Source: Numida meleagris | Taxonomy: Eukaryota > Chordata > Aves > Galliformes > Numididae | Assembly (NCBI RefSeq): GCF_002078875.1 | Contig: NC_034412.1 | Span: 11,656,995 to 11,720,994 of the forward strand | Direction: 5' to 3' | DNA length: 64,000 nucleotides | Part shown: positions 13,401-26,300 of the stretch, one piece after another | Layout of the letters: each line of letters opens with the position of its first letter | How positions within the stretch are numbered: position 1 is the stretch's first letter | Made by a program: the position numbers and the translations under genes | Notes under the pieces: generated by a model | What the model was told of the DNA's origin: nothing | What the model saw: the letters and a program-made list of their open reading frames with translations, nothing else | Databases searched by the model: none

Positions 13401-16400
13401 AACTTTCTGTTCAAATTGCCCGAAAAGAAATAATTTTAAATAAGCTGAATAATTTGTTATTGACAGAGCAGTAAAAACACCCACTGCTTTTCAAAAAATT
13501 AATAGAAAAAGAAATTGTGAATTTTAGTTTTAAGCAGTTTTTTGTTGTTCCTTTTATAATTGGTGTATTAGTAGCCCATCTGCATTTCAATGTGATGTTT
13601 GTGTATCAAGGCAAAACTCTTATTGTAATCTTATTTTTGGGTAGTAGTACCCATGCGAAATAATCTAGAAAAGAGCAAAAAAACTGCAGTTACAAAAAAG
13701 CAGAACTATAGCTAATAACATTCTGATTCTGCTGGTCACTTAGAGAAATTTTGAAATCAAGTACTAAGAATATACTCAGAATATTGAGAATATTAGTTTT
13801 AAATGAATGACTTCTATATGCATTTGTGATTTAACCAGATGATTTTGTCTATTTTCATGTATGATTACTTAGGAGAGTAGCCTAGATATTGCTGATGCTG
13901 CTTTTAGGCTGTAGAATACACTGATTCCTGAAGGTTCATGTCAAGCATATTTTCCATTTCATGCTACTGTAATATTCATGATTGGGTCTCCAACTTGTAC
14001 CTTGCCTGTATAATTGCATCCACAGACAGAGGAGTTTCCTGAGAGTTAAGGAACTTTATCGGAATTCCCAGCTCCCTCTATTTGTACAAGTCTTTTGGCT
14101 TTATCTGTGTGTTAACAATTGTATTTTGATTTGTGGCTGCTTGTGAGTATTTAACATGCGCTTAGAAAGGTCTCATGGTGTCACAATGTCAAAATGATGA
14201 ATGCAATTATAACATTGTTCTAACTAAATGGTCAGTATGAGGCGCTGTGCTTTTCACTCTCACTATTTTTTCTTTTCTTACAATCTTTTTATTAAGACAG
14301 AGTATTATGACGTAGTTGGTGAAAAAGGAGATGAAGGACCTCCTGGACCTCCTGGACCAAAAGGCCAACGTGGCATGCCTGGTTTGTAGTCCATTAAGAC
14401 TAGAATCTTTTGGAAAGAGCTGTTTACTTGAAGGACTTGCTGCAGGCGAGATTTCTGAGCACCCGGCAACTTGCTCCTACCTTCCCAAGAATATTTCCAA
14501 ATATATTACTCCTATGAAATTGCGGAACTGAAATGTATCCCAAGATTTGTGGACAAATTTCCTTTTAAAAACAGTGAAGTTGGTGTGCTTCTTTGTGCAG
14601 ATAATTGAGTTCAGCACCTAAACTCACTCATATTCTGTATAATGACCTCAGTGGATTACTCCAACAGAGCATTGATATGTATGCCATAGACAAACCATCA
14701 GGGCTGTAAATCTTCTGCTGAAGGTTGTACTACTTCTTTTGGCTTTCACAGATTGTCTTTTGCCCTTTTTTTATTGCCTATCACCCCAAAACATTGAGGT
14801 TTTTCCTTTGTTTATTTTGGCCATGCCGTAAAATTAAAATGTGCTGATTTATTTGAACCGGATTTTAGTGAGAATTGGCAGTGCGCAATAGTTGCATAAA
14901 TGGTATCTGCCTACACAGGCAAAACCAAATTCTTAAAAGATAAAATGAGAATAGAATGCAAAAGTCCAAAGATTGTAGTCGATGTTACTGAGTAGTGCCT
15001 TGTAGAATATACAGTTGTTTAATTAAAGTTCTAAACACTTCATTTTGCAGGGCCACAGGGTCCTCCTGGAGACGCTGGTAGACCAGGTATATGTAATAAT
15101 TTAGTACCTCACTGTTATACCAAATCAGCTTTGTGAAAATTGTAATTTTGGAAGACTTTGAACATAATTCTAGGTGGCAAAAATATGTCACCCAAGAGTT
15201 GTGATGGGACTAGTATTTAAAGAGAGATCAGAGAACATTTTAAAACATATTTACATTCTCATTATGATTATTTAATAAATCACAGTGCAAAAAAGATTCA
15301 TGATATGAACTCTGTGACAATGTGTTTGTCTTGTTCAACCTGCAAAGTTTACTTTGCTTTGAATTGCTTTTCCATTTCTTGTTTGTTTTTATATTTTTTC
15401 CTCTTTTGTTAGGTGTGTCAAGACCTGGTCTGAGAGGTCCCCCAGGATTTCCTGGGCCAAAAGGAGCAAAAGGAGAAAAAGGACAAGCGGGCTTGTGTAT
15501 TGTAGGCCCTCCAGGACTACCTGGGATTACAGGCAGAATTGGTTCTGTTGGCTTGCCAGGTCCTCCGGGAGAACCAGGTGACATTTCGTTACTATATACA
15601 AAATGTACAGCAACAAATCTAGAGCAATCTAAATATCTAATTAATTAGATGATATAGATATTTAAGAATTAAGTGTATATTGAGTAATACAGTTGAACGT
15701 CATTTTTTCTTTGGAAATTTCGTTTTAGAATATTCATTAAAAAGCATGCATAGCAAAGATCTGTGCTCCATTGTTAATGAGATTCTGGGGGGAAGGTATA
15801 GTGATTTCCTAGTATAAAACTTTCAAACTTTTTTGTATAACTGTGACTAAAAATCTACTACATAGTCACAAGAAGGACCAGTGAGAGAAAATCTGGTCTT
15901 GAGATTAATTTTTCCAAAAATTGCAGTAAAACTTCTGTAAAACTACCTTCAGAAAGGGCTACTCTATAAGTTAGAGAGATCACATGGATACCTACATAGA
16001 TCTTACTGGGCATTAGAGCTGGTTTGATGTTCTGGCAGCATGAAAACAAAATAGTAGCAAAGTAATAGATGAACCAGCTGAGTAGATACAGTTTACAAAG
16101 CTTTCAGAAAACATATTAACCAAGAAAACACCTTTAATAACCAGCATCATGTTTCCTTTATATATGGTATGGCTAACACGAGTTCTTTTCTGATGTAATG
16201 CTTCTCTTTCCTCTCTTAAAGATATCTATCCTGAAAATGTATTGCTCAATATATCTTCCGTTTTTTCCAGAGTGATAGTAAATACACTGGAATAATTCTG
16301 ACAAAGATACTTGAACAGCATTAATAATCTACAATTAAAAGAAAAGTTTCCTTTCCAGTCCTGGAGAAGAAAGAGCTATGTTTCTGTAGATTCAAATAAA

Positions 16401-19400
16401 CTGTAAATATTTCCCCCAGCAGGGACTGTACTTTTTAAAGGCACCTCCCTGGCTAGACAGGTGGATCCAGCAGCAGTCTGATGAGGTTTTCTTTAGCTTT
16501 GCCATACTTATCCTCAAGTACTTGAAATTAAAGGTGTTTTTGACTTGTCCAGGTAGTTCTCTCTTAAATAAATACTGACACCAGCTCATCCTTTGACATT
16601 TTTTTCTGCTTTGGCGAATGGATAATTGTCTGATGCATTCGTGCCATGCTTGTTTCATTAACAGGGAGAGTAACTTTTAGAACTGGCCTTCCAGGACTTC
16701 CTGGACAGCCAGGGTATACAGGACCTCCAGGACCTCCAGGAGACACTGGCATGAAAGGTCAGTGACTGTGTTTACAGGCTATGTGTCAGGACTGACATAG
16801 TGTTCACTTGGATAACAAGGTGTCAGAGGCACCAGGAAATCTTACTGTTGTGGAGTGAGCCTTTCCATATTCGAGAGCTCTCATAACATAGCAGAAATTA
16901 GAGTTGAAAAAAAAATTACATTCAGCCTCAGTACAGGGTTTTGTATATTTTGATTTTGTGTAGAGTTTTTTGGGTTTTTTTTCTGCATGGGAGTGTTTTC
17001 TCTGAATGAGATCAGGAGCAGATTGTAGTGGCAGTCACTGGCCTTTTCAAGTGAAAACTAAGACTGAAAAGTGCCTTTTGCTTTTCTGCTTCCTTTCTGA
17101 AAGCTATCACTTAGAAATAGATAGTCCAATCTGGTTATCTTCATAAACCCTCGTGAAATTTTTAAATTAATTGACCTCTCAAGCTATTTGAGTTCAGAGG
17201 TTTTAAAAACAATTTTAGGGATAGTAGGGTGCTATCTTTCCCTTACAGTAAACAGTAGCTAAGAGCAGTGTATGTATCAGTGCCACACATCCGTTGTTTA
17301 GCACTGCTGTCAGGGTGTAGACCTTCTCTGGGACAATTATTATTGCAGGTTGGTGAGGTTTTTGTGTTCTCCCGTTGTTAAGTCCAACGCCAGCAATTGG
17401 TCTTTGAGAGAAGGTTCATTCTGCAAATATCACCGCAGGAACTGCTAAATTTGTATGCCACTTGCCAGTCATTAAAGTGGCTCCTATGAAGCCATGTTAG
17501 CTCAAAACCTGTGTCATTTTCTTCTTTTGAAAAAAATTGGCTTATTAATAGAGTGACTGTCACCAAACAGCTTACTGAAACTAGAATTGAAAAAATCAAG
17601 ATATTTAAAGTAGATGTCCCTATGTTGTCATTTAAATGTTGTCAGTTCTGATTCACTGTCTGACAACAGGTAATCTTGTAGTGTATTGGAAGTGATCTTC
17701 CATCAAAGTAAATGTCGCATTTCCTACTACTGCTCTTTGACCAGGACGTATTGGCCACCCTCTAAAACAAATTGTATAACGCATTGGTTAAGTTTGGGAG
17801 TTACTTGCTGTTGAACAACTATTTATTTATATTCCTTCTAGGTGATGAAGCTTGCACCTGTACTGATTGCAGCTATATTCCGGGAACACCTGGTCTTCCT
17901 GGTTCTCCTGGGCCACGTGGCCAAGATGGCATCCCCGGTAAGTGATCTCAGTGTCCCTAATGGAATAGTAGAAAATGCCAATACTTCTACTTTTAGCAAG
18001 AGGATCAGGACTGGTATGGGCACTTCTGCAGCATGCAATATTCCAGGTCCCTGAAATAGTCCTGAAGTTGCAATAAGCATGCATAATGCAGCTCCATCTG
18101 CTGATGTGAGCCTGAGCCCTAAAAGCATTGATGCCTGAGCACTGAGCTTAGGTACAGCTTGAAGCCAGGTCAATCTGTGCTCATGGAATCAGTGTGAATG
18201 GCAGTAACATTCAGTGCTGAGTGTCATTATCAGGGCTTGTCAAAATCCGTTTCCTTATTTTCTTTTTCCTTTGCAAAATATGCTGTTTCTTTTGCAGGTA
18301 GAGAAGGAACACCAGGTCCCAAGGGAGCTCCAGGTTCTCCAGGGGCACCAGGTTTTCCAGGAGCTCAAGTAAGACTTGAATTTTTCAGATTATGCTTCAG
18401 ATCCTGTAATCATTTCAAATAAATGTCACAACTGGTGTTACCTGCTGTGTTATTCTAGGTGATTTCAACAGTTTTCTGTTGTGGCCTTGCCTTGAATGTT
18501 GTGTGCAATTCTGGTTTCCCCAATAGCAAAAGGATACTAAGGTACTTGAAACCGACCAGAGGAGGGCAGCAAAGTTGGTAAAAGGGCTAGACAGCATGTC
18601 CTGTGAGGAGAAGTTGAGGATGCTTAGGTTGTCTAGTCTGGAGAAGAGGTGGCCAAGGTTCTGTTCACCTACATAATGCTATAATCATGGCAGTGGTGTT
18701 AAAGCATATACAATTTTGTCTGTATATGTCTACTGTATATTTTGTCTGCTGTTTCAAATCTCTCACTTCTCTTGTGTCCAGCACATCTCGGCAAGTCCAG
18801 ACTCGCCAAAGCCCCAGCTGTTCCGAGAAACTCATAATGCCCATAACTCATAATGATGGCATACAGATGTATAATTGAAAGAGCATGCTAATGTTTTTTT
18901 TTTTCCAGCTCCCAAGAGTTCATGAGCCCAAGATTGCTAGATCTCAGTGTTCTTTCGGCTTTACATTATACCCTGAGGGGTCAAGAAAAAAGCACTGAAA
19001 TTAGCTACAGGCAGCCAACTATGGCAGCTATAATGTCCCTAGGCAGAGAGTCCCATGAGGAAAAGAAATCTCAGATTTTAAGATATTTTCTTGTACTCCT
19101 ATTTGTACCACTGATTGAGGTGTACAGTTTCAGTAAATAGAGATGAGAAGGATAAGGAGAATCATTCTCAGGTATTCAATTTAAATACTACTAATAAAAA
19201 AAAAAAAAGCTTGAAAACAGTTGACATGTCTAGCACTGAAATTCTCTTGATTGCTTTTTTTCCAGGGACCTCCAGGTTTTAAAGGAGATCAAGGACGTAA
19301 GGGATCAAAAGGTGAGCCAGGATATGTGTATCCAGAGGGACCAAAAGGGGAGCAAGGAGACCCAGGAACCAGGGGAGACAAAGGAAGAAAAGGATCAAGT

Positions 19401-22400
19401 GGATTTCTGGGAAGACCTGGCTCTAAAGGTCACAAAGGTTCTAAAGGTGAAGAGGTGAGTGTGCACTGTTCATAGTTAATACAAAATTCAAGAAAAGCTT
19501 AGTCAATGATTTTATCTAATATAACAATCCGTTTCACCTCTTGTGATATTTCAGCTGAATATCCTCTCCCTGACTTAGGGGTGCTATGCTCATCTATAGC
19601 AACCAATTCCAAGTGGAAACGAAAGAATGACAGTAAATATTCTTGTGTAATACCAGAGAGAAATGAGGCTGGTGTGGATGCATGCTGCTGAAAAGCCTCA
19701 GCACTATCTTAGATTGCTGTGATAAATGAAACAAAACAAAACAGAAGAAGAAAAAGATTTTTTTCTGTCTACTTACAATGCTTAAAATAAAAAAATAATC
19801 CAAATAATTCCTGTTTGGTCTTTAGGAGTTAATCTCCAGTCAGGGCTGAGAAAAACCACAAAAGCTGGGAGAATTGCTTTAAGAATGGAATTGTTAGGAC
19901 AGAGTTCTTTGTTCACCAGAAACAAAAGCCAGCTATTATCATTGTGCTGTGTTGGCAGTTCAGATATAACTCACTCTAAACCTGACCTCATTGTATTCAA
20001 GGAGAATCGATATTGAGATTTTGTCTTTTCCCAAATGTTGCTTTGAAAAATAAAAAATAATAGTTCAATGTAATGCCACAGTGATTGAAAATCAAGCTGA
20101 TTTGTACTATTTCACTTTTAATAAAAAGGATGAATGAATGCCCTATGCTTGTAACCATTGATATTAAAATTCATTTTTTCTTGAGTAAATCAGTCATAAA
20201 AGTCCTCTTCAATTAACAGAGCTGCTCTGCTGCTGAAATAATGTGATATCACAGTCACAAAGAATCAGGCATTTTGTTTTGAAAGTTAGCATGAAAAGCA
20301 AGTGATTATTGGTATACAGACATGTGTAATCGTTAATAGGGATTGCCTGGTTCAAAAGGAGATAGAGGGCAACCCGGATTGCCTGGTAACCCTGGTCTTC
20401 CTGGAGAGATGGGGCTTCCTGGACTGCCAGGATATGGACCGCAAGGAATAAGAGGTGTTAAAGGCTCGAAAGGATTACCTGGTCCGCATGGATTGCCTGG
20501 AGAAGCTGGTTTGTAACTTAATATTTTATTATTTTTTACCTATGTTGAAGATTTCAATTTCGGAGAGAGACTGAAGACAAAGATATGAATTATGAAACAT
20601 AGGAAGTTTTTCTTTGAATGAGATTTGTGTTGTTCCAGCTTCAGCCCCACTAGAAACAATAGCAAAAATCTTAGGGTCGTAAGATAACTGAGGTTGGAAG
20701 GGCCCCTATCAGGTCCTTTGGTCCAAACTCCTGCTCAGAGCAGGGTCAGCTATGAGATTAGAACAAGTTCCTCAAAGGATTATCCAGTCAAGCCTTGAAA
20801 ACTTCCAAGGAAGAAGACTGCACATTTTTCAACAACCTATTCCAATGCTTGACTGTCTTCATTGTAAAAAAGATCTCTTAATTATATATCCAGTTATCAG
20901 TGTGAGCTAAGTCATCAGGGGAAAATAGGAAGGATTGAATCAGTGCCAGAATCATCAGTGTATTTATTTATAGGCAAGTATAATCTGGAAGAACTTGAAG
21001 TTGGACAGGAGAGATGTACTCAAGATAAAGTCACTTCTTAAAGAGAATTTTTGAATTTTGGATCCATGGGATTCTGAAGCTTAGTGCTTGTAACTGCAGT
21101 CAGACACTGGACACCATATGCCTATGCTATTGACTCATTTAAGATGTGAATTTGTTATCCAAAGGGATGAAATTATCAGAGTGCATGTCTGAGTCTTTGT
21201 CACTTTTTCTGGATTTGTCACATTGTTCCACAAATCAAGAAATCTACAGTAATCTCTGTTGGAGACATTGCTAGTTGTGAGGGTTTTTGGTTTGTTTCTT
21301 TTCAGTCTGGTCTGAGAGCAGTCGTTGTTGGTGTTGACAGTAACTTTTGTTTTCTATTTGAAATCATTTTGTGCTCTTTTTTCTGGGTTTCCACCAGACT
21401 GCAGGAGGGCTGAGAGGAAGACGTGAGGCGGGCTTAGTGTCAATAAAATTATTTCCCTGTATTAAGTCAGGATTTGAAGGTTATTCAAAATCTGTCAGAG
21501 CTTCAGAAGTATGGAAACTGCTGAAGACAGCATTTTAACTGAATAGATTGCTTGCTAATATTTTTAAATGCATAACATTTCCAAGCTATAAGACTTTCAT
21601 AATGTATTTCCTGAAGGTCTGAAAGGAGACACCAGTAGGATAGCTCCACTACCTGGGTTGCCAGGACCTCAGGGACCAGATGGTTTACCCGGACCCCCAG
21701 GAGTGCCTGGTGAGTATGTTTACTCTAAGTAATGTCAAAATCAGAGATGATCTGATTGGAATTTCTCTACCGTCTGTGGCTGGATACAACTGTTGGGTTA
21801 TTTTGAGAGAACCGTAAGAAGAATTTCTGTGGTGCAGAGACAAAGGAATTAGCCATATCTTTGCCTTTCAAGACAATTAGGGAAGTGGACATAAAAATGA
21901 ACAGGAAAGGAGCATGTCGGACCATGCCCACAGTGTGCAGTACAGTGAGGGTCTAAGCAGTGCTATGCCCTGTCTTGTATTTTCCAAGAAACAGAAACTT
22001 CAGGTGTGTATGTTGCAGCTCATATATCCTAAAAGATGCCTCTGGAATAATTTTGACAAAGTCTAGCCTAAAATACACTGTAACTCCTGCAGTCCTCAAA
22101 AGAGAATAATCAAAATTAGCTTAAAGCATTCTTAAGCCCTTAGTAGCAACGGTAAAAAAATCTCATACGGTAGTTGCAAGCTTGCTTGAATAACTAATTA
22201 TATTACTAAGTTTCCAGGCTCTTTTTTTTTTCTTTACTTTATTAACCACTGTTTGAAGATACTGTGAGTGATCCTGAGTTTCCTTTATGGGTGGACTCAG
22301 GGCTTGGGTTTAGAAGAGATGCTTTTCTGATAGCTGGTCTTCTAAATATTGCAGTGAGATTGAAGCTAACTGCAAGGCATCTTTGCTTTGATTTTTAGAA

Positions 22401-23323
22401 CCGTAATCCTTAAAACTGCCCTGAATAGCACAGAAAAACCTATCGTCAGTTTAATGGTAGCTTCTGTTCATATAATTGGTTCTGCTCTGAGCCTCAACCC
22501 TATGATGTGTTGCTTGAACACTGTCAGCAAGCAGAAGATTTCTATCTGCACATAGTTGTTCAAAAAAGTTGAAATTGGGAATATTGCATGGAATCATAGA
22601 ATCATAGAATTGCTCGGGTTGGAAAACACCTTCAAGATCATCTAGTCCAACCGCAACCTAACCATACTACCCTAACTCTGACAACCCCCCACTAAGTCAT
22701 GTCCCTGAGCACCACATCCAAACGGTTTTTAAACACATTCAGGGATAGTGACTCAACCACCTCCCTGGGGAGCCTGTTCCAGAGCTTAACAACCCTTTCT
22801 GTAAAGAAGTTTTTCCTGATATCCAACCTCAACCTCCCCTGGCGCAACTTGAGGCCATTTCCCCTTGTCCTGTCACCTGTCACCAGTGAGAAGAGACCAG
22901 ACCCGCTCTCACTGCAATCACCTTTCAGGTATTTGAAGAGCGCAACTCCCCACAGCCTCCTCTTCCCCAGACTAAAGGCTTAACTCACAGAATTATGTCT
23001 GCTTTGGTGTCGTCAGCACAAAGATCACAATTATTATTTTAAATGATGTGGAGGATAAATAGTGTCAAAGATCTAATAATGCAATCTACAGTGATGTTTT
23101 AATTAATAATGATAAACTAGAAAATAACAGGTTACTATGTGTTGAAGTTCCGTGGTAAGATGCATCACAGTTTATGTGTTTTCTTTGAACAGGTAGGGTT
23201 GGAACAAGTGGTCAGCCAGGTGATGTGGGGCACCCAGGGCCAGCAGGTGACACAGGCTTTCCAGGCCTTGGGTTTCCTGGAAATCCGGGCCCAAAAGGTA
23301 AAACACACTTTCTATCTTCTTTA

Positions 23324-23355
<32 letters not shown>

Positions 23356-26300
23356 AAAAAAACGCACAACCTTTTTTCTACTTTTTTTTAATCTGGAATG
23401 AAAAAGAAAAAAAATGAATGAGCATTAGTCAGGTGACTTTTAGCACTCTTGTAATTTACTGCCTTCAGGTTGCAATAGTTGCAACCCTGCCTTCAGATTG
23501 CAGATCTGAAGTATTTTAGAGAAGTATAAAAGCTGCCAGTAGGAAGATATTTTAAAAGATAATTCGAAGGCATTGATGCTTCCTTTGGTGGCCAAATAGG
23601 TAGTTTTTCTGAGTGCCACGCTTACTTCGGATGGATTCTGTTTACCTGCATGTGTGTAACAGAGTTGTACAAGTAGCGGTACTTTATTTTTAATCAGTGT
23701 TCAATACAGTGTTGTATCTGGTCTACTCTGGAGGAAGTAGAAAGCATTTTGAATACTGTGAATTTGGCCCTTCCTCATGCACAGCTGTGCCCCTCTTTTA
23801 TATATGCCTTTGGATACTAGAAATATTATGATCTACTCTCAATAGTTCCATCCGGAAACATGCAAACAAAAAGTAAAAAGCTCTAATACTAAAATTACTA
23901 CAGTGTCGCTTGTTGAAGAGACTAGGAGGGAGCTGGCACCCGAGCAGGTTCGCTCCAGTCTGTTACTTAACATTTGAAACAAGTAACTGAGCAGTGTTAC
24001 AATGAGTATTGAGTGAATGCTTGGAGAAAAAGACTGTGAGGGATGCATATCAGGTTGTAACTGAAAGTAGTGAAAGAAGTCCATAACGGCATACATACAA
24101 ATACACATTTGTAAATTGAGGTGATAAATATGGCATTTGTACTGAGATTTCATTTCATTTGCAGGAGATAAAGGACTTCCTGGAGGCAGAGGGGCACCAG
24201 GTTGTGAAGGAAAGATTGGAGAGCCAGGCCGAGCTGGAAATTTAGGACAACCAGGAGAAAAGGTTCAGTTAGAAAAACAGCACAGACTTTTCCATAGATC
24301 CCATTCATAAAATATGACACTGCACAAATAAATTAAGAAACATAAGGAAAATAAGAACTCCTGTATTTACTAACCTGTGATGCACAATCTATGAAATGAA
24401 ATGGAATCTCTTATGAGAGAGGTGTAAAGTAAAATTTCAACTAAAGATGCAAAATTTCAGATCTCCAAGTGTTTGGGATGTTTTGGTACTTCTGTTTTCA
24501 TAGCACAAAGAGGTTATTGCATTGTTTTCTGCAAAAAACAAAAATTAAAATTAAAGCCACAGCTTCTGAAAAGATGGCTACTCAGAAATTACTGATGGCA
24601 TATGTAATTGTAGGACATTTGACTACTCCATAATCAGGATCCAAATGTGAACAAAATAATAACACTTAATTGTTCTGAAAATGTGGTCATTTCTTCTTTT
24701 GTGTATGCTTGTATGACATTCTTTTATATGTTGTTGTTCTTATATGACAAATAATGAAAGTTTAAATTATTTGGATTTGTTTAATTATTATGCTGTATAT
24801 GTGCTTCAAGCCACCAAACAGCTTCATTTGGAGTGACCTTTCTGATCCAAATGTGTAATCAGTGGCTTGTATAAGCTCAGATCTACTAACCAGCTTAAGG
24901 AACATACTGGTTTGCTCGTACCCCAGACAACCAGCACTTCAGTCAGCCAATAAGAACAAACAATTCAACTTTTCCTTTCAGGGAAGAGAGTTGGCACATT
25001 TGTCTTAAAAACGGTATTCATGGAAAAGTGTTCAGAAGAATTACAAGAGGCAAAAACAAACAACAATAACTGAATATTCTGAATATTCTCGGTGCTGACT
25101 TTGATCTCTTAAATAATTATCCTCATGAAAAAATAACTATCATGCAAAATAAAGGAAAAATTTTGTTTTCAGATATATGTCCAACATTTTTCACAGTTAA
25201 AGCAAGCATCATAATGCAGTTACAGCCAAACAGAGGGAATTGCTTTGTAATGCTTAGTAGCAATTTCTTAGAGGTAGGAGACAGACTTCAAAAGCTATTT
25301 AGGCAAATTAATATATTGGTGTAGAGTCTTCAGCTGGTCAATAACATCCAGTGGTCTACTGAATTGGAGATATTACACGCGGTGCGGTGAAAGATCCCTG
25401 GAGAGAGGAGATTATTAATAAGAAAAGCTAGCTGATCACAGGGTGGAGAAAATATTTTGGCAGATTTGAAAAGCATAGTACACAGTGATTGTCTGTATTT
25501 CTGTATTGCAGGGTGACCCAGGCATGATTATTCCTGGAGAGCCAGGCAAACTGGGTTCACCAGGAGGTCGTGGCATTCCTGGCCCAAAAGGTGATACTGG
25601 ATTTCCAGGACTTCCAGGCTTACCAGGGCATGCTGGACGTGACGGCGATGGTGGCCTAAGAGGTACTGTGGTCAAACAAGCATGAGGAACACAGCAAGTT
25701 ACATCCATATTTTAAGCAAAAGGAAGCCAAGTTAAATAGTGTTCATGCAAAGCTTCAAACTACTATCTAAATTGTTATGAAAACAATCTCCTTTCTTTTA
25801 GGAGATCCAGGCTCGTCTGGTGTTCCTGGGGATCCAGGTTTTCCAGGGAAACCTGCTGAATGTCTTATTGGCTTGCCAGGTTTGCCAGGTGCTCAGGGAG
25901 CTATAGGCCCACCAGGTAGGATGTTCCAAATCAAACGAGCTTTTTGGCTGAGTGGTTCTGGGTTTTATTTCTGCCTTCCAATGTCCTGAGGGATCTAAAG
26001 TTGTTTATGGATATTGATAATGGGATAATCTGCTATAAAATGAGATCTCATTTAAAAGAAGAATTATCTGCAGATTTGAGAAAGCACAACTGATTAAGAT
26101 AGATTAAGATTCAGATTGCATTATATGGCACAAGAAGTGATCATAAACTCATGCAAATTCCACAGGTAAAAATCTGTTTCAGTTGTCTGTTTCATATGGG
26201 GCTGAACTTGGTGCAATGTCATTAATAAAGAAGCAAAAGAGAGGAAGAGACTCAACTATATGGAAAACCAGTTCAGGGACTCACAGTACCTGCATTTACT

